Position numbers and translations under genes: made by a program. DNA of 64,000 nucleotides from an uncultured Alistipes sp. GTDB lineage: Bacteria; Bacteroidota; Bacteroidia; Bacteroidales; Rikenellaceae. The DNA lies in the NCBI GenBank assembly GCA_904502285.1, contig CAJGEC010000003.1, positions 1-64,000 on the forward strand, read 5' to 3'. Shown here in pieces: positions 51,909 to 61,535 of this stretch (position 1 is its first letter; the number at the start of each line of letters is the position of its first letter). The notes beneath the pieces were generated by a model that saw only the letters and a program-made list of their open reading frames with translations, ran no database searches and was not told the origin of the DNA.

Positions 51909-52449
51909 AACAAATCATCTCTTCATTTATCTCAATTAACACTCTCGCAAGGCTCTCCACAGCCTCCTCCATTCGCCACGAATGAAAGGGTTCGCCAACA
52001 ATATTCGAAATAGCGCGTATCTCCATCACCCTAAAGCCTAAGACATCAGCCAAGGCAAATAGCGAAGCACCCTCCATATTTTCCACCTCGGCACCACAAC
52101 ACTCTGCTCCGCTACGATGTACGCAATTCGACACCACCCCCCTTAGCGCGCTCCTCTTCGGCACCGTATAGTTAGTGCGAAAGCGCTCAGGAAGCTCTAT
52201 GCAACGCTCCTCGACGACTTCGACTACTTCACCCTTAGCCACACCCTCACCATAACTACCAGCGACACCCGACAGCACCACAAGGCTCTCTCTATCGATT
52301 CGTTCCTCGGCCCATAGGCGCACCAGCGTAGCTGAGGTAGCAACCATTCCCACACCCGATATAACAACCTCAGCATCAGGCATCAACGCCTGAAACGACG
52401 AGGCCTCCATCGCCGTAGGGAATAGGTATACAACTTTCGAAGACATCAC
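51901..52449 (-). CDS. mqnB: Futalosine hydrolase
   Basis: Releases hypoxanthine from futalosine in menaquinone biosynthesis. The 182-residue product has the nucleoside-phosphorylase-like fold: VVISGVGMVATSATLVRL, VVLSGVAGSYGEGVAKGEVV, and the active-site strand VENMEGASLFALADVLGFRVMEIRAISN. The VENMEGA motif separates it from MTA/SAH nucleosidases (VEMEGA). It is 27 bases after fhs and in one unit with mqnD. Confidence 0.92.
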   Translation of the reverse strand: MMSSKVVYLFPTAMEASSFQALMPDAEVVISGVGMVATSATLVRLWAEERIDRESLVVLSGVAGSYGEGVAKGEVVEVVEERCIELPERFRTNYTVPKRSALRGVVSNCVHRSGAECCGAEVENMEGASLFALADVLGFRVMEIRAISNIVGEPFHSWRMEEAVESLARVLIEINEEMICYE

Positions 52450-52476
52450 TACAACTTTTGTTAATTGAGTGGAGGG

Positions 52477-54147
52477 CTATACGATACCCTCCACATTTCC
52501 ATCCTCAGCCAAGTGGATATTACCCGCCTGTGGAGTCTTACTCAAGCCTGGCATTCGCATAATGTCGCCAGCCAAAGCTACGACAAAGCCACTACCAGCG
52601 TTCAACTCTATATCCTTAATGTTGATCTCGAAGCCCTCAACACTTCCGTAGCGCTTGGCGTCAGCGCTGAACGAGAACTGCGTCTTAGCGATACATACAG
52701 GCAAGTTGCCCATACCCCACTTCTCCAACAAAGCAATCTCCTTCTGCGCCTTAGGGCCAAAGACTACTGAGCCAGCACCATAGATATTCTTTGCCACCTT
52801 AGTAATCTTCTCCTTGATGCTATCCTCAAGGTCGTAGGCGTAGTTAATAGGGGCAGATGGCTCATTCTCAATGAGCTCCACAGCAGCACGAGCCAAATCC
52901 GCAGCACCTGCGCCACCCTCAGCATAGGCGTTATTGATAACACAACGTACACCGAGTTCCTCGCAATGCTTCATAACCATCTCTATCTCCTCGTCGGTAT
53001 CGCTTGCAAAGCGGTTGAAGCATACCAAGACCGTCTGACCAAACTTCTTGAGGTTGGCAATATGTCGATCGAGGTTTGCAAAGCCTCGTTGCAAGCCCTC
53101 CTCGTTTGGCAACTTGATCTCTGCCTCCGGAACACCGCCGTGCATCTTAAGCGCAAGGGTCGAAGCAACCAAGACCGTAAGGTCTGGCTTAAGGCCCGAC
53201 TGACGGCACTTGATGTCGAGGAACTTCTCTGCACCGAGGTCTGCACCAAAGCCCGCCTCAGTGACGGTATAGTCAGCCCACGACATCGCCATACGTGTAG
53301 CAATCACCGAGTTACAGCCGTGTGCGATATTCGCAAAAGGACCACCGTGGATAATCACAGGGTTATGCTCCGTAGTCTGCACGAGGTTTGGGTTGATAGC
53401 ATCCTTAAGCAGTGCCACTACAGCACCCGTAACACCGAGGTCATTTACCGTAAGTGGAGTGTCGTCGTAGCGGACACCCAGCACAATACGGCCGATGCGC
53501 ACGTACAAGTCCTCCACGCTACGAGCCAAGCACAAGATCGCCATAATCTCCGATGCTGGAGTAATATCAAAGCCCGTCTCCGTAGGGATACCATTTGCCG
53601 AGCCTCCCAAGCCCGACACTATATTACGCAACGAGCGGTCGTTCATATCCAATACTCGTCGCCACATAACCTTCTTCAGGCCCACCTGCTGTGAGCGGTT
53701 GTGGTAGAGGTAGTTATCCAACAACGCTGCGATGAGGTTGTTGGCCGATGTTACTGCGTGGAAGTCACCCGTGAAGTGGAGGTTGATATCCTCCGAAGGC
53801 AACACCTGTGCATAGCCACCACCTGTAGCACCACCCTTCATACCGAAGCAAGGGCCCAACGATGGCTCACGCAGAGCCACGATAGCCTTCTTGCCAATAT
53901 GGTTAAGACCCATACCCAAGCCGATGCTCACGGTGGTCTTACCTACACCCGCCTTAGTAGCAGTAATCGCCGTAACCAAGATGAGGTGGCTCTTCTCCAC
54001 ACGCTTATCATCGATAAGCTTATATGGCACCTTTGCGATATACTTACCATAATTAAACACCTCGTCATCGGGGAAACCCACCGATGCAGCGACCTCGCGA
54101 ATATTCTTTAATTTCGTCTCGCGAGCAATCTCAATATCAGTTTTCAT
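52477..54147 (-). CDS. fhs: Formate--tetrahydrofolate ligase
   Basis: ATP-dependent synthesis of 10-formyl-THF from formate and THF. The start at 54147 ([10 protein letters not shown]) gives 556 residues, the normal length; the upstream ATG adds 12 residues without support. Motifs: the P-loop-like [60 protein letters not shown] and [13 protein letters not shown]. It links formate to purine and formyl-Met synthesis. It is the first gene of the unit leading into mqnB. Confidence 0.96.
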   Translation of the reverse strand: MKTDIEIARETKLKNIREVAASVGFPDDEVFNYGKYIAKVPYKLIDDKRVEKSHLILVTAITATKAGVGKTTVSIGLGMGLNHIGKKAIVALREPSLGPCFGMKGGATGGGYAQVLPSEDINLHFTGDFHAVTSANNLIAALLDNYLYHNRSQQVGLKKVMWRRVLDMNDRSLRNIVSGLGGSANGIPTETGFDITPASEIMAILCLARSVEDLYVRIGRIVLGVRYDDTPLTVNDLGVTGAVVALLKDAINPNLVQTTEHNPVIIHGGPFANIAHGCNSVIATRMAMSWADYTVTEAGFGADLGAEKFLDIKCRQSGLKPDLTVLVASTLALKMHGGVPEAEIKLPNEEGLQRGFANLDRHIANLKKFGQTVLVCFNRFASDTDEEIEMVMKHCEELGVRCVINNAYAEGGAGAADLARAAVELIENEPSAPINYAYDLEDSIKEKITKVAKNIYGAGSVVFGPKAQKEIALLEKWGMGNLPVCIAKTQFSFSADAKRYGSVEGFEINIKDIELNAGSGFVVALAGDIMRMPGLSKTPQAGNIHLAEDGNVEGIV

Positions 54148-54199
54148 ACTCTCTCTCTTTAAATAACGTGGCACTTGCCACAAACTCTAACTAAACTAA

Positions 54200-54241
54200 A
54201 GCCACTACCCCCAAAGCCTAAGACTTCGGAGCGTAGTGGCT
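54200..54241 (-). terminator. Terminator after the aminopeptidase P gene
   Basis: AGCCACTAC (54200-54208) pairs with GTAGTGGCT (54233-54241), with a smaller hairpin inside. It lies directly 3' of the gene at 54250. Confidence 0.75.
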
Positions 54242-54249
54242 CTTATGAA

Positions 54250-55647
54250 TTATTTCAATGTACCTACTACAGCCTCAAGTTCCTCGACGCTGAGTGGCAA
54301 AAGCTTATCGCCGATGAAACGGCTACCTGTCTCAGTAACAAGCACATCATCCTCGATACGGATACCACCGAAGTTGCGGAAGCCATCCAAAGCATCGTAA
54401 TTCACAATACCCTCGAACTTACCCTCTGCACGGCACTTGTCGATAAGTGCAGGGATGAAGTAGATACCTGGCTCATCAGACATCACCGTACCTGGCTCTA
54501 CACGCCAAGTAGAGCGGTGGATGCAGGTTGCAGACTTTGCAGCACGCTCCGCAACGGTAGAGAAGTCGAACGAGCGCTCGCCGATATTCTCCAAGTCGTG
54601 AACATCGAGACCCATACCGTGACCAAGGCCGTGAGGCATAAAGAGATACATAGCACCCGCAGCAACAGCATCCTCGGCGGTAGACTTGATAAGACCCACA
54701 CCCTTCAAGCCCTCAGCCAAAGAGAGGTATGCAGCACGGTGGATATCTGGATACATAGTGCCTGGCTTAATCATATCCTTGACCTCGCTGTGAGCGCGAA
54801 GAACGATGTTGTAGATGTCGCGCTGAACATCTGTAAACTTACCATTTACAGGGTAGGTACGTGTGTGGTCTGAGCAGTAGCCCTCAACAGACTCACCACC
54901 ACCATCAACCAACAACAAGCGACCTGACTCCAATACTCCATCGTGGTTGTGGTTGTGCAAAATTTCGCCGTGCTGAGTGACGATAGTAGGGAACGACACA
55001 CCCTGACCATACGACTTAGCGATACCCTCCAAGCGACCAGCGATCTCACGCTCAACAACGCCTGGACGACACATACCCATAGCCGTAATGTGCATCTGGT
55101 AGCCAATCTTGAATGCACGCTCCAAAGCCTCGATCTCCTCGGCAGACTTCTTCTCGCGCATCTCCGCTACGGCAAACATAAGATCCAACGACTTGCGCTC
55201 GTGCAACATATCGAGGCGGATACCCAACATTTCGGCCATAGAGATCTTAAGCTCTGCACGGTAAGGGGGCAAGTAGTGAACAGGACGATTCTGCTCGATA
55301 GCCTTACGCAACACATTACGAATCTCAGCCATAGGGAAGCTCTTCTCTACGCCTACCTCAGCGCCCTGCTCAGCGATGGTTGGCATAGGGCCTGTCCAGA
55401 TGATATCCTCTACGGTGAAATCGTCGCCAAAGATCATAGCCTCACCCGACTCAGCATCAATAAGACCGATGAGCGAAGGGACATCCAAACCGAAGTAGTA
55501 GCGGAATGTAGAGTCCTGACGGAAGTAGTATGTGTTATTAGGGTAGTTGTTTGGCACCTCAGGATTACCTGGAAGGAGAATCAAACCCTTACCTACGCGA
55601 CGTGCTAACTCCGCACGACGGCCAATATAAGTCTCTTTACTGAACAT
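54250..55647 (-). CDS. pepP: Aminopeptidase P family (Xaa-Pro) peptidase
   Basis: Removes N-terminal residues preceding proline, using a dimetal site. The 465-residue product has an N-terminal creatinase-like domain (about 1-175) and a pita-bread catalytic domain. Metal ligands are visible as Asp/Asp in LLLVDGGGESVEGYCSDHTR, His in MPHGLGHGMGLDVHD, Glu in VMSDEPGIYF and Glu in GGIRIEDDVLVTE. Length and motifs match PepP rather than PepQ or methionine aminopeptidase. Together with the S46 peptidase it fits a peptide-using lifestyle. Confidence 0.94.
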   Translation of the reverse strand: MFSKETYIGRRAELARRVGKGLILLPGNPEVPNNYPNNTYYFRQDSTFRYYFGLDVPSLIGLIDAESGEAMIFGDDFTVEDIIWTGPMPTIAEQGAEVGVEKSFPMAEIRNVLRKAIEQNRPVHYLPPYRAELKISMAEMLGIRLDMLHERKSLDLMFAVAEMREKKSAEEIEALERAFKIGYQMHITAMGMCRPGVVEREIAGRLEGIAKSYGQGVSFPTIVTQHGEILHNHNHDGVLESGRLLLVDGGGESVEGYCSDHTRTYPVNGKFTDVQRDIYNIVLRAHSEVKDMIKPGTMYPDIHRAAYLSLAEGLKGVGLIKSTAEDAVAAGAMYLFMPHGLGHGMGLDVHDLENIGERSFDFSTVAERAAKSATCIHRSTWRVEPGTVMSDEPGIYFIPALIDKCRAEGKFEGIVNYDALDGFRNFGGIRIEDDVLVTETGSRFIGDKLLPLSVEELEAVVGTLK

Positions 55648-55685
55648 AGTTTTATAGTTTTAAGTTATTGTTATTCATCGTTTTA

Positions 55686-56927
55686 TTATCTTGGCACCTC
55701 CCTATAGACCTTATCTCCTCGGCGCACCTCGCTCACGGTCTTAAGCGACATATAGTCGCCCTGCTTTGCCATAGCTACGGGAGTCTCCTTAACCATAATG
55801 CCATCGGCACTCTGCTCGACAACACCCGTCTTCTCGCCCATAAAGAGCAGTGCATCACCCTCCGATACCTCGCAAGCCTCGACCAAGACCTCCGCAACGC
55901 CAATACGTTTGAAGTAGTTGGTGACCTTACCCATATATACCTTCTTCAGCGTTGCCGAAGAGCCATAGTGCTGGCTATGCTCGACCATAGTCTTTGCGGC
56001 ATAGTAGCCACCCCAGAAGTCGCGGTTGAAGACCGTACGCAACTTCTCCTTGAGCGGAGCAACACTCTCGGCACAAAACTCGCCTCGCTCCAACAACATA
56101 AGGGCCTCGTTATAACTCTCCACCACACGCTTCACATACTCTCCGCCACGCGCACGACCCTCAATCTTGAGGACTCGAACGCCCGCATTGATGAAGGTGT
56201 CGAGGAAGTCTATAGTACACAAATCCTTTGGCGAGAGAACATATTGTCCGTCGATATCTAATTGATGGCCAGACTCTTTGTCGGTGATGGTGTACTTACG
56301 ACGACAAATCTGTCGGCAAGCACCCCTATTAGCCGAATTGTGAGACTCGTGCTCCGAGAGGTAACACTTTCCCGACATCGACATACACATAGCACCGTGA
56401 GCAAACATCTCAATCTTAACCAACTCGCCCGCAGGGCCACATATCTTCTGCTCCTCAATCTGCTTCGAGATATGGGCAATCTGCTCCAACGACAACTCTC
56501 TGGCCAACACCACAACATCGGCCCACTGAGCAAAGAACTTAACGGCTGTGATATTCGAAATATTGCTCTGCGTAGAGATATGTACCTCGATACCAACCTC
56601 ACGAGCATAGAGAATTGCGGCCAAGTCGGTAGCGATGATAGCATCAATACCCTCGGCCTTAGCCCTGTCAATGATGCGACGCATAACCTCCATCTCGTCG
56701 TCGTAGATGACGATATTTACCGTCAGATAGGTCTTCACACCTGCGGCGTGAGCAACACGCACAATCTCTGCGAGGTCGTCAAGGGTGAAATTCACCGACG
56801 AGGCTGCTCGCATATTGAGCTGCTCAACACCAAAATATACCGAATCGGCTCCAGCAGCAATAGCCGCATTCAAAGACTCATACGAGCCTACGGGAGCCAT
56901 AATTTCTATATCTTTTCTTCGTATCAT
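55686..56927 (-). CDS. Peptidase U32 family protein (TrhP/RlhA-like)
   Basis: The 413-residue product has the start IEIMAPVGSYESLNAAIAAGADSVYFG and the U32 signature around IEMFAHGAMCMSMSGKCYLS, with four conserved Cys (MC, KC, AC, IC) that bind an iron-sulphur cluster in relatives. Members once thought to be collagenases are now known to hydroxylate RNA: TrhP makes 5-hydroxyuridine in tRNA and RlhA modifies 23S rRNA. The length is closer to TrhP, but the choice is not certain. It lies six bases after the polyprenyl synthase gene, in one unit. Confidence 0.9.
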   Translation of the reverse strand: MIRRKDIEIMAPVGSYESLNAAIAAGADSVYFGVEQLNMRAASSVNFTLDDLAEIVRVAHAAGVKTYLTVNIVIYDDEMEVMRRIIDRAKAEGIDAIIATDLAAILYAREVGIEVHISTQSNISNITAVKFFAQWADVVVLARELSLEQIAHISKQIEEQKICGPAGELVKIEMFAHGAMCMSMSGKCYLSEHESHNSANRGACRQICRRKYTITDKESGHQLDIDGQYVLSPKDLCTIDFLDTFINAGVRVLKIEGRARGGEYVKRVVESYNEALMLLERGEFCAESVAPLKEKLRTVFNRDFWGGYYAAKTMVEHSQHYGSSATLKKVYMGKVTNYFKRIGVAEVLVEACEVSEGDALLFMGEKTGVVEQSADGIMVKETPVAMAKQGDYMSLKTVSEVRRGDKVYREVPR

Positions 56928-56933
56928 ATCTCT

Positions 56934-57908
56934 TTACTTTTTACGTCCCATAAGGTTACGGGCAAACTCCACAAGTGGCGCTACACGCTCCGAGTCGATA
57001 GAGAGCGTATCGAGGATGTTCAACGCTCGCTCGAAACGCAACTCAATCTGTTGCTCGGCGATATGCTTCACATCCAAGGCATCGTAGAGGGCCTTGACCT
57101 TAGCGATCTTCTGCTCGTTGGTAAGCTCCTCCGCAAGATGCGTAGTGCGCAACACTTCACGCTGCGCTGCATCGGCACGACTCATAGCCTGCACCATCAA
57201 GAAGGTCTGCTTACCCTCCAAGATATCGCCACCAATCTTCTTGCCGAGACTCTCATCGCCATAGCTATCCAACACATCGTCCTGAAGTTGGAACGCTAAG
57301 CCCAACTCAGTAGCAAAGCGGTATATCTTCTTGACATCATCATCGCTGGCCCCAGCCATCGTAGCACCAATCATCGCAGAGCCTGAGAGCAGGGCTGAAG
57401 TCTTGCGCTCAATCATCTGCATATAGTCCACCACAGAGACCTTCTCCATAGACTCGAAGTCCATATCGTACTGCTGACCCTCGCACACCTCCAATGCCAT
57501 CTCGCTAAAGATATTCATCACACGAGGCAACACCGAAGCCGAGATGCGGTTAAGGTGTTTGTATGCAGTAATGAGCATTGCATCGCCCGAAAGGAGTGCT
57601 ACGTTGCCTCCCCACTTAGCGTAGACCGAGGGCTTACCTCGGCGCACATCGGCATTATCCATAATGTCGTCGTGAAGCAAGGTGAAGTTATGAAATATCT
57701 CCACCGCCATAGCAGCAGGCATCGCTTCGTCGATATTACCACCAAAGGCCTCCAACGTGATAAGAAGGAGTACAGGGCGGAGACGCTTGCCACCTCCCGA
57801 CATCGAATAGATGATTGGTGAATAGAGGAGTTCTGGCTCCTCAGGCGTATTCATCTGCGCCAAAGCACTCTCAAAGAGTTGCAATATTTCGTGGTTGCTA
57901 TGTGCCAT
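56934..57908 (-). CDS. Trans-polyprenyl diphosphate synthase
   Basis: Condenses isopentenyl diphosphate with allylic diphosphates. The 324-residue product has both Asp-rich motifs: LLHDDIMDNADVRRG (first, DDxxD) and LAFQLQDDVLDSYGD (second), plus SGGGKRLRPVLLL and GKQTFLM. The chain length of the product (farnesyl, geranylgeranyl, or longer for the menaquinone tail) cannot be fixed from sequence, although a small residue pattern before the first motif (NFTL) suggests C15-C20 or longer. It is divergent from the ROK kinase. Confidence 0.93.
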   Translation of the reverse strand: MAHSNHEILQLFESALAQMNTPEEPELLYSPIIYSMSGGGKRLRPVLLLITLEAFGGNIDEAMPAAMAVEIFHNFTLLHDDIMDNADVRRGKPSVYAKWGGNVALLSGDAMLITAYKHLNRISASVLPRVMNIFSEMALEVCEGQQYDMDFESMEKVSVVDYMQMIERKTSALLSGSAMIGATMAGASDDDVKKIYRFATELGLAFQLQDDVLDSYGDESLGKKIGGDILEGKQTFLMVQAMSRADAAQREVLRTTHLAEELTNEQKIAKVKALYDALDVKHIAEQQIELRFERALNILDTLSIDSERVAPLVEFARNLMGRKK

Positions 57909-57952
57909 AACCTATTATTTATCTAAAATTATGGCTCAAAATTAAGATTTTT

Positions 57953-57985
57953 TTTGCAGAGTTTAAAATAATTTTGATAACTTTG
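57953..57985 (+). promoter_or_regulatory. Promoter of the ROK kinase gene
   Basis: TTTG (57953-57956), 21 bases, then TAACTTTG (57978-57985); ATG at 58016. Confidence 0.65.
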
Positions 57986-58015
57986 ACCAATTAATTTCAT
58001 AAAATCTTTATAGCT

Positions 58016-59044
58016 ATGATGAAAAAACTCGCATTAGGTATCGATATTGGCGGCACAAACACAGCATTCGGCCTCGTAGATGAAGATGGCAATGTCGTTG
58101 CCGAGAGCAAAATCTCGACCGACAAATACAGACATTTCGACGACTATAAACCATACATCGAGGCATTGGCAACCGCGATTAAGGAGCTCGTGCTTTCACA
58201 GCCTGAGTGCGACCTTATCGGTATCGGTATCGGCGCACCAAATGCAAACATCCATACAGGTCGCATCGAGACTCCAGCAAACCTCTGGAAGTTCGAAGAC
58301 CCCAACGACCCACGCCCCAACTCTATCCGCACATTCAACTTTGTTGATGACCTTGGCAAATATTTTGGCGGTGTCAAGATTATGATTACCAACGATGCTA
58401 ACGCTGCGGCTATTGGCGAGATGGTATTCGGTAACGCTCGTGGTATGAAGGACTTCGCTATGATCACCCTCGGCACAGGTCTTGGTTCGGGCATCGTTTG
58501 CAATGGCGAGATGGTATATGGCCACGACGGCTTCGCTGGCGAGTATGGCCACATCGCAGTAGCGTCGCGCGAGACTGGTCGTGCGTGTGGTTGCGGTCGC
58601 AAGGGTTGTCTTGAGGCATATGTTTCAGCTACAGGTATCAAGCGTACAGCCTTCGACCTTATGGCTACAATGACCTGCGATAGCGAACTCCGCTCTATCC
58701 CTTACGACAAGTTCGAGGCAAAGATGCTTTCGGATGCTGCGGCAAAGAACGACCCTATCGCTTTGGAGGCCTTCGAGCGCACAGGTAAAGTTCTTGGCTT
58801 GGCTTTGGCAGACCTCACCGCTATTACATCGCCTGAGGCTATCATCCTCTTCGGTGGTTTGGCTAATGCTGGCGACTACATCCTTCGCCCTACACACAAG
58901 TATATGGAGGAGAATCAGCTCTCTATTTTCAAGGGCAAGGTTAAGTTGTTGATGAGTGGTATCCAGGATAAGAATGTCGCTATTTTGGGTGGCGCAGCAC
59001 TTATCTGGAAACAGTACCTTGAGGCTGTTATTGAAAACTACTAA
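58016..59044 (+). CDS. ROK-family sugar kinase (probable glucokinase)
   Basis: Phosphorylates glucose or a related sugar with ATP. The 342-residue product has the phosphate-1 motif ALGIDIGGTNTAFGLVD, the catalytic region TNDANAAAIGE, the E-x-G-H-x motif GEYGHIAV, and the zinc motif CGCGRKGCLEAYVSATG (CxCGxxGCxE). There is no DNA-binding helix-turn-helix in front, so it is an enzyme and not a NagC-type regulator. It starts either at 58016 or at the next codon (ATGATG). It is monocistronic. Confidence 0.93.
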   Translation: MMKKLALGIDIGGTNTAFGLVDEDGNVVAESKISTDKYRHFDDYKPYIEALATAIKELVLSQPECDLIGIGIGAPNANIHTGRIETPANLWKFEDPNDPRPNSIRTFNFVDDLGKYFGGVKIMITNDANAAAIGEMVFGNARGMKDFAMITLGTGLGSGIVCNGEMVYGHDGFAGEYGHIAVASRETGRACGCGRKGCLEAYVSATGIKRTAFDLMATMTCDSELRSIPYDKFEAKMLSDAAAKNDPIALEAFERTGKVLGLALADLTAITSPEAIILFGGLANAGDYILRPTHKYMEENQLSIFKGKVKLLMSGIQDKNVAILGGAALIWKQYLEAVIENY

Positions 59045-59057
59045 ACTCTTAGTAATC

Positions 59058-59110
59058 AATAATAAGTATAGAGGACTAACCGCAAGGATTAGTCCTCTAT
59101 ACTTATTATT
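59058..59110. terminator. 22-bp perfect bidirectional terminator
   Basis: Bases 59058-59079 pair without error with 59089-59110 across a 9-base loop. The stem is AT-rich at its base and supplies T-runs in both directions. It separates the convergent ROK kinase and acyltransferase genes. Confidence 0.9.
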
Positions 59111-59113
59111 ACA

Positions 59114-59980
59114 CTATGATAAATATCTTCTTTTGATTTCATCGTAGAAATCATTCACCTTAAGCATAATTGCAGTCTCCACAACCCCACCTAAATCCCA
59201 ATTTGCATAGCTATCGAAGACCTGCATCGATGGCGAAAGACGCATATAAGAGGAGATGATTGGCGGAGGCGAGGCATCCAGTTCTCGCATCCTCGAAAGC
59301 AGAATTCTGTAGTTATCCTTGGGTGTCGCTCCCACAAAAATCTCATCGAAATCTTCGCGTGCCATCTCCACTCGTTCAGGGGTGTGTGCCTGCATCAGCG
59401 AATCATCCGAAGGATAGGCAAAACGCATAAAACCCATAAGCAGGTTACGAGCCCTGACACCGAGGGCGGGATAGAGTGTAACACGGCCAAAAAGATAGTC
59501 AATATTATTAGCCTTAACCACGGCAGATAGCCCCTCCCACAGCGTATCTAATGTATATAGTGTCAAGGCATTAGCCCCCTTCTGATACTCCTGTGAAATA
59601 AAGGTTCGCCCAAGCTCCATACCACAAGGCAGATACTCCTGAATAAACCTCTGCGAGAGTCTAAAGTAGCGAGAAATAGCCAGTTGCGAGGGTTCCACAC
59701 TCCTCCCTAACGAGTAGCGATAACCTCCAGCAATGGCACTACGCCTACAATCCCAGACAATCACCTGGCGACACCCGCCATCGACATCCGAGGTATCGAC
59801 TCCGCAACTATCATTTAGCACCACGCCAACACGCAGAAACGATAAATCTCGCAGTCGGCGCACCTCGGCCATAAGATGTGGTGATGTCGCGCCATCGAAG
59901 TCGTAGACCTCTGCATCCCAACGAGTTGAGCGACACAACAGGTCGGCTCGTTGCAACTCCTCATAAAGACCCAAACCCAT
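59114..59980 (-). CDS. GNAT-like acyltransferase (hemolysin/OlsB-like)
   Basis: The 288-residue product resembles the Acetyltransf_5 group that includes OlsB and the Bacteroides GlsB N-acyltransferase, which makes glycine or ornithine lipids. Visible: the substrate-side LRDLSFLRVGVVLNDS, IVWDCRRSAIAGGYRYSLG, MELGRTFISQEYQKGANALT (the ELGR-F-V-like motif of this family) and LFGRVTLYPALGVRARNLL. GlsA, the second acyltransferase, is not adjacent, so a glycine-lipid role is only a possibility. The end reaches within four bases of the shared terminator. Confidence 0.7.
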   Translation of the reverse strand: MGLGLYEELQRADLLCRSTRWDAEVYDFDGATSPHLMAEVRRLRDLSFLRVGVVLNDSCGVDTSDVDGGCRQVIVWDCRRSAIAGGYRYSLGRSVEPSQLAISRYFRLSQRFIQEYLPCGMELGRTFISQEYQKGANALTLYTLDTLWEGLSAVVKANNIDYLFGRVTLYPALGVRARNLLMGFMRFAYPSDDSLMQAHTPERVEMAREDFDEIFVGATPKDNYRILLSRMRELDASPPPIISSYMRLSPSMQVFDSYANWDLGGVVETAIMLKVNDFYDEIKRRYLS

Positions 59981-60095
59981 ACCTAAACCTCATTTCCTAT
60001 TCATACATCTCTCTTACGCTCAAAGAGTTCATCATTAAAAGAGATTTATCTTCCATTTTTCTAAAATAAAGAGTCCTACTTTAGCGAAAAATTAG

Positions 60096-60103
60096 TAACT
60101 TTG
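60096..60103 (+). promoter_or_regulatory. -7 element of the division/cell-wall cluster
   Basis: TAACTTTG matches TAnnTTTG, 37 bases before the rsmH ATG. Confidence 0.55.
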
Positions 60104-60139
60104 TCGCGTTATTTTTTTACTTAAGTAAAAACCGATAGA

Positions 60140-61051
60140 ATGAGCATCGAAACATACCATATCCCCGTAATGCTTGAGGAGTGTATCACAGCCCTCAATA
60201 TCAAGCCCGATGGCGTCTACGTAGACCTCACTATGGGTGGCGGCGGACACACTCGCGAAATACTGAAGCATCTCGGCCCTAAGGGACACCTCTACTCCCT
60301 CGACCAAGACCCCGATGCCGAGGCCAACGCCCCCAAGGATGAGCGACACACCTTTGTCGCCTCGAACTTCCGCTTCGTGCGCGGAGCACTACGCTTGCGT
60401 GGTGTGGAGCGTGTCGATGGCATCCTTGCCGACCTGGGCGTATCGTCGCACCACTTCGACGCCAAGCACCGAGGCTTCTCTTTCCGTGGCGAAGCACTCC
60501 TGGATATGAGAATGAACACCCGTGCAGGCCGTACCGCTGCCGACATCGTGAATACCTACTCGAATGAGGCACTATCCAAGATATTTGCCGAGTATGGCGA
60601 GTTGGACACGACGTGGAAGATAGCGAACTGCATCGAGCGCTTTCGCAATGAGCGTGCCATAACCACCACGGCAGACCTCGTGGAGGCAGTAAAACCCTGC
60701 ACTCCCCCAAAAGATGAGTCTAAGTTCCTCACAAAACTCTTCCAGGCGCTCCGCATAGAGCTCAATGGCGAGATTGAGGCCCTCAAGATGGCGATGGAGC
60801 AGAGTCTCAAACTCCTTAACCCAGAGGGTCGCTTGGTGGTGATGTCGTACCACTCGCTCGAAGACCGCATAGTGAAGAACTTTATGCGTAGTGGCAATAG
60901 CGAGGGTATTGTAGAGAAGGACTTCTTTGGTCGCGCCACCACCCCATTCAAACTAATCACCCGCAAGGCTATAGTCCCTTCGGACGAGGAGATAAACCTC
61001 AACCCTCGCTCACGCAGTGCCAAGTTGCGAGTAGCCGAGAGGATGGAATAA
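60140..61051 (+). CDS. rsmH: 16S rRNA m4C1402 methyltransferase
   Basis: Adds the N4-methyl group to C1402 of 16S rRNA using SAM. The 303-residue product starts ETYHIPVMLEECITAL and has the SAM motif VDLTMGGGGHTREIL. Also family-typical are GILADLGVSSHHFDAKHRGF, DMRMNTRAG, FLTKLFQALRIELNGE and the late LVVMSYHSLEDRIVKNF. It is the first gene of the dcw cluster here; mraZ, the usual gene before it, is absent and instead a divergent acyltransferase gene lies upstream. It is followed by ftsL after 15 bases. Confidence 0.97.
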   Translation: MSIETYHIPVMLEECITALNIKPDGVYVDLTMGGGGHTREILKHLGPKGHLYSLDQDPDAEANAPKDERHTFVASNFRFVRGALRLRGVERVDGILADLGVSSHHFDAKHRGFSFRGEALLDMRMNTRAGRTAADIVNTYSNEALSKIFAEYGELDTTWKIANCIERFRNERAITTTADLVEAVKPCTPPKDESKFLTKLFQALRIELNGEIEALKMAMEQSLKLLNPEGRLVVMSYHSLEDRIVKNFMRSGNSEGIVEKDFFGRATTPFKLITRKAIVPSDEEINLNPRSRSAKLRVAERME

Positions 61052-61066
61052 ACAACCCTTACAACT

Positions 61067-61534
61067 ATGACATCGCAATACGACGACAACTACACCCCAT
61101 ACGATGACGAGCGCATCAAGCGCGAAGTCATAATCATCGACGAGGAGGATAACCAAGAGCCTATCCCATCAGAGGAGGACGAGGAGGAGATCCCCTTTGC
61201 CGATGAGAACGAGACACACAACACCGACACTAATACGGCGTGGATGATGTTCACATCGGGACGAATGCTTACCGATAGCACCCTCTCGTTCCGCTACTTC
61301 GTCACCATCGCTATAATGTGCTTCTTGAGTATCTTCCTGACGTTTATGTCGCTCAACGCCAACCGTGAGTACCGCCAACGAGAGCAGTATGCCTCGGTAC
61401 TCCACGAGCGCTCGGTACTTAAGGAGGAGGAGCGCTACAGCCTCTCGTCGAAGAGCGTAGTGACAAAACGCTTAGAACAGCACGGCATAAAATTAATAGA
61501 CCTCACCAAAGAGAGTCGATTATTGGATAAGTAG
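61067..61534 (+). CDS. ftsL: FtsL-like cell-division protein
   Basis: The 155-residue bitopic protein has an unusually long acidic cytoplasmic part (about residues 1-80, with EEDNQEPIPSEEDEEEIPFA), one transmembrane helix (about 85-106, YFVTIAIMCFLSIFLTFMSL) and a periplasmic coiled coil. It is identified mainly by its place between rsmH and ftsI and by topology. It is expected to pair with the DivIC/FtsB-like protein (gene at 22562) and to activate FtsI/FtsW. Confidence 0.85.
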   Translation: MTSQYDDNYTPYDDERIKREVIIIDEEDNQEPIPSEEDEEEIPFADENETHNTDTNTAWMMFTSGRMLTDSTLSFRYFVTIAIMCFLSIFLTFMSLNANREYRQREQYASVLHERSVLKEEERYSLSSKSVVTKRLEQHGIKLIDLTKESRLLDK

Positions 61535-61535
61535 G

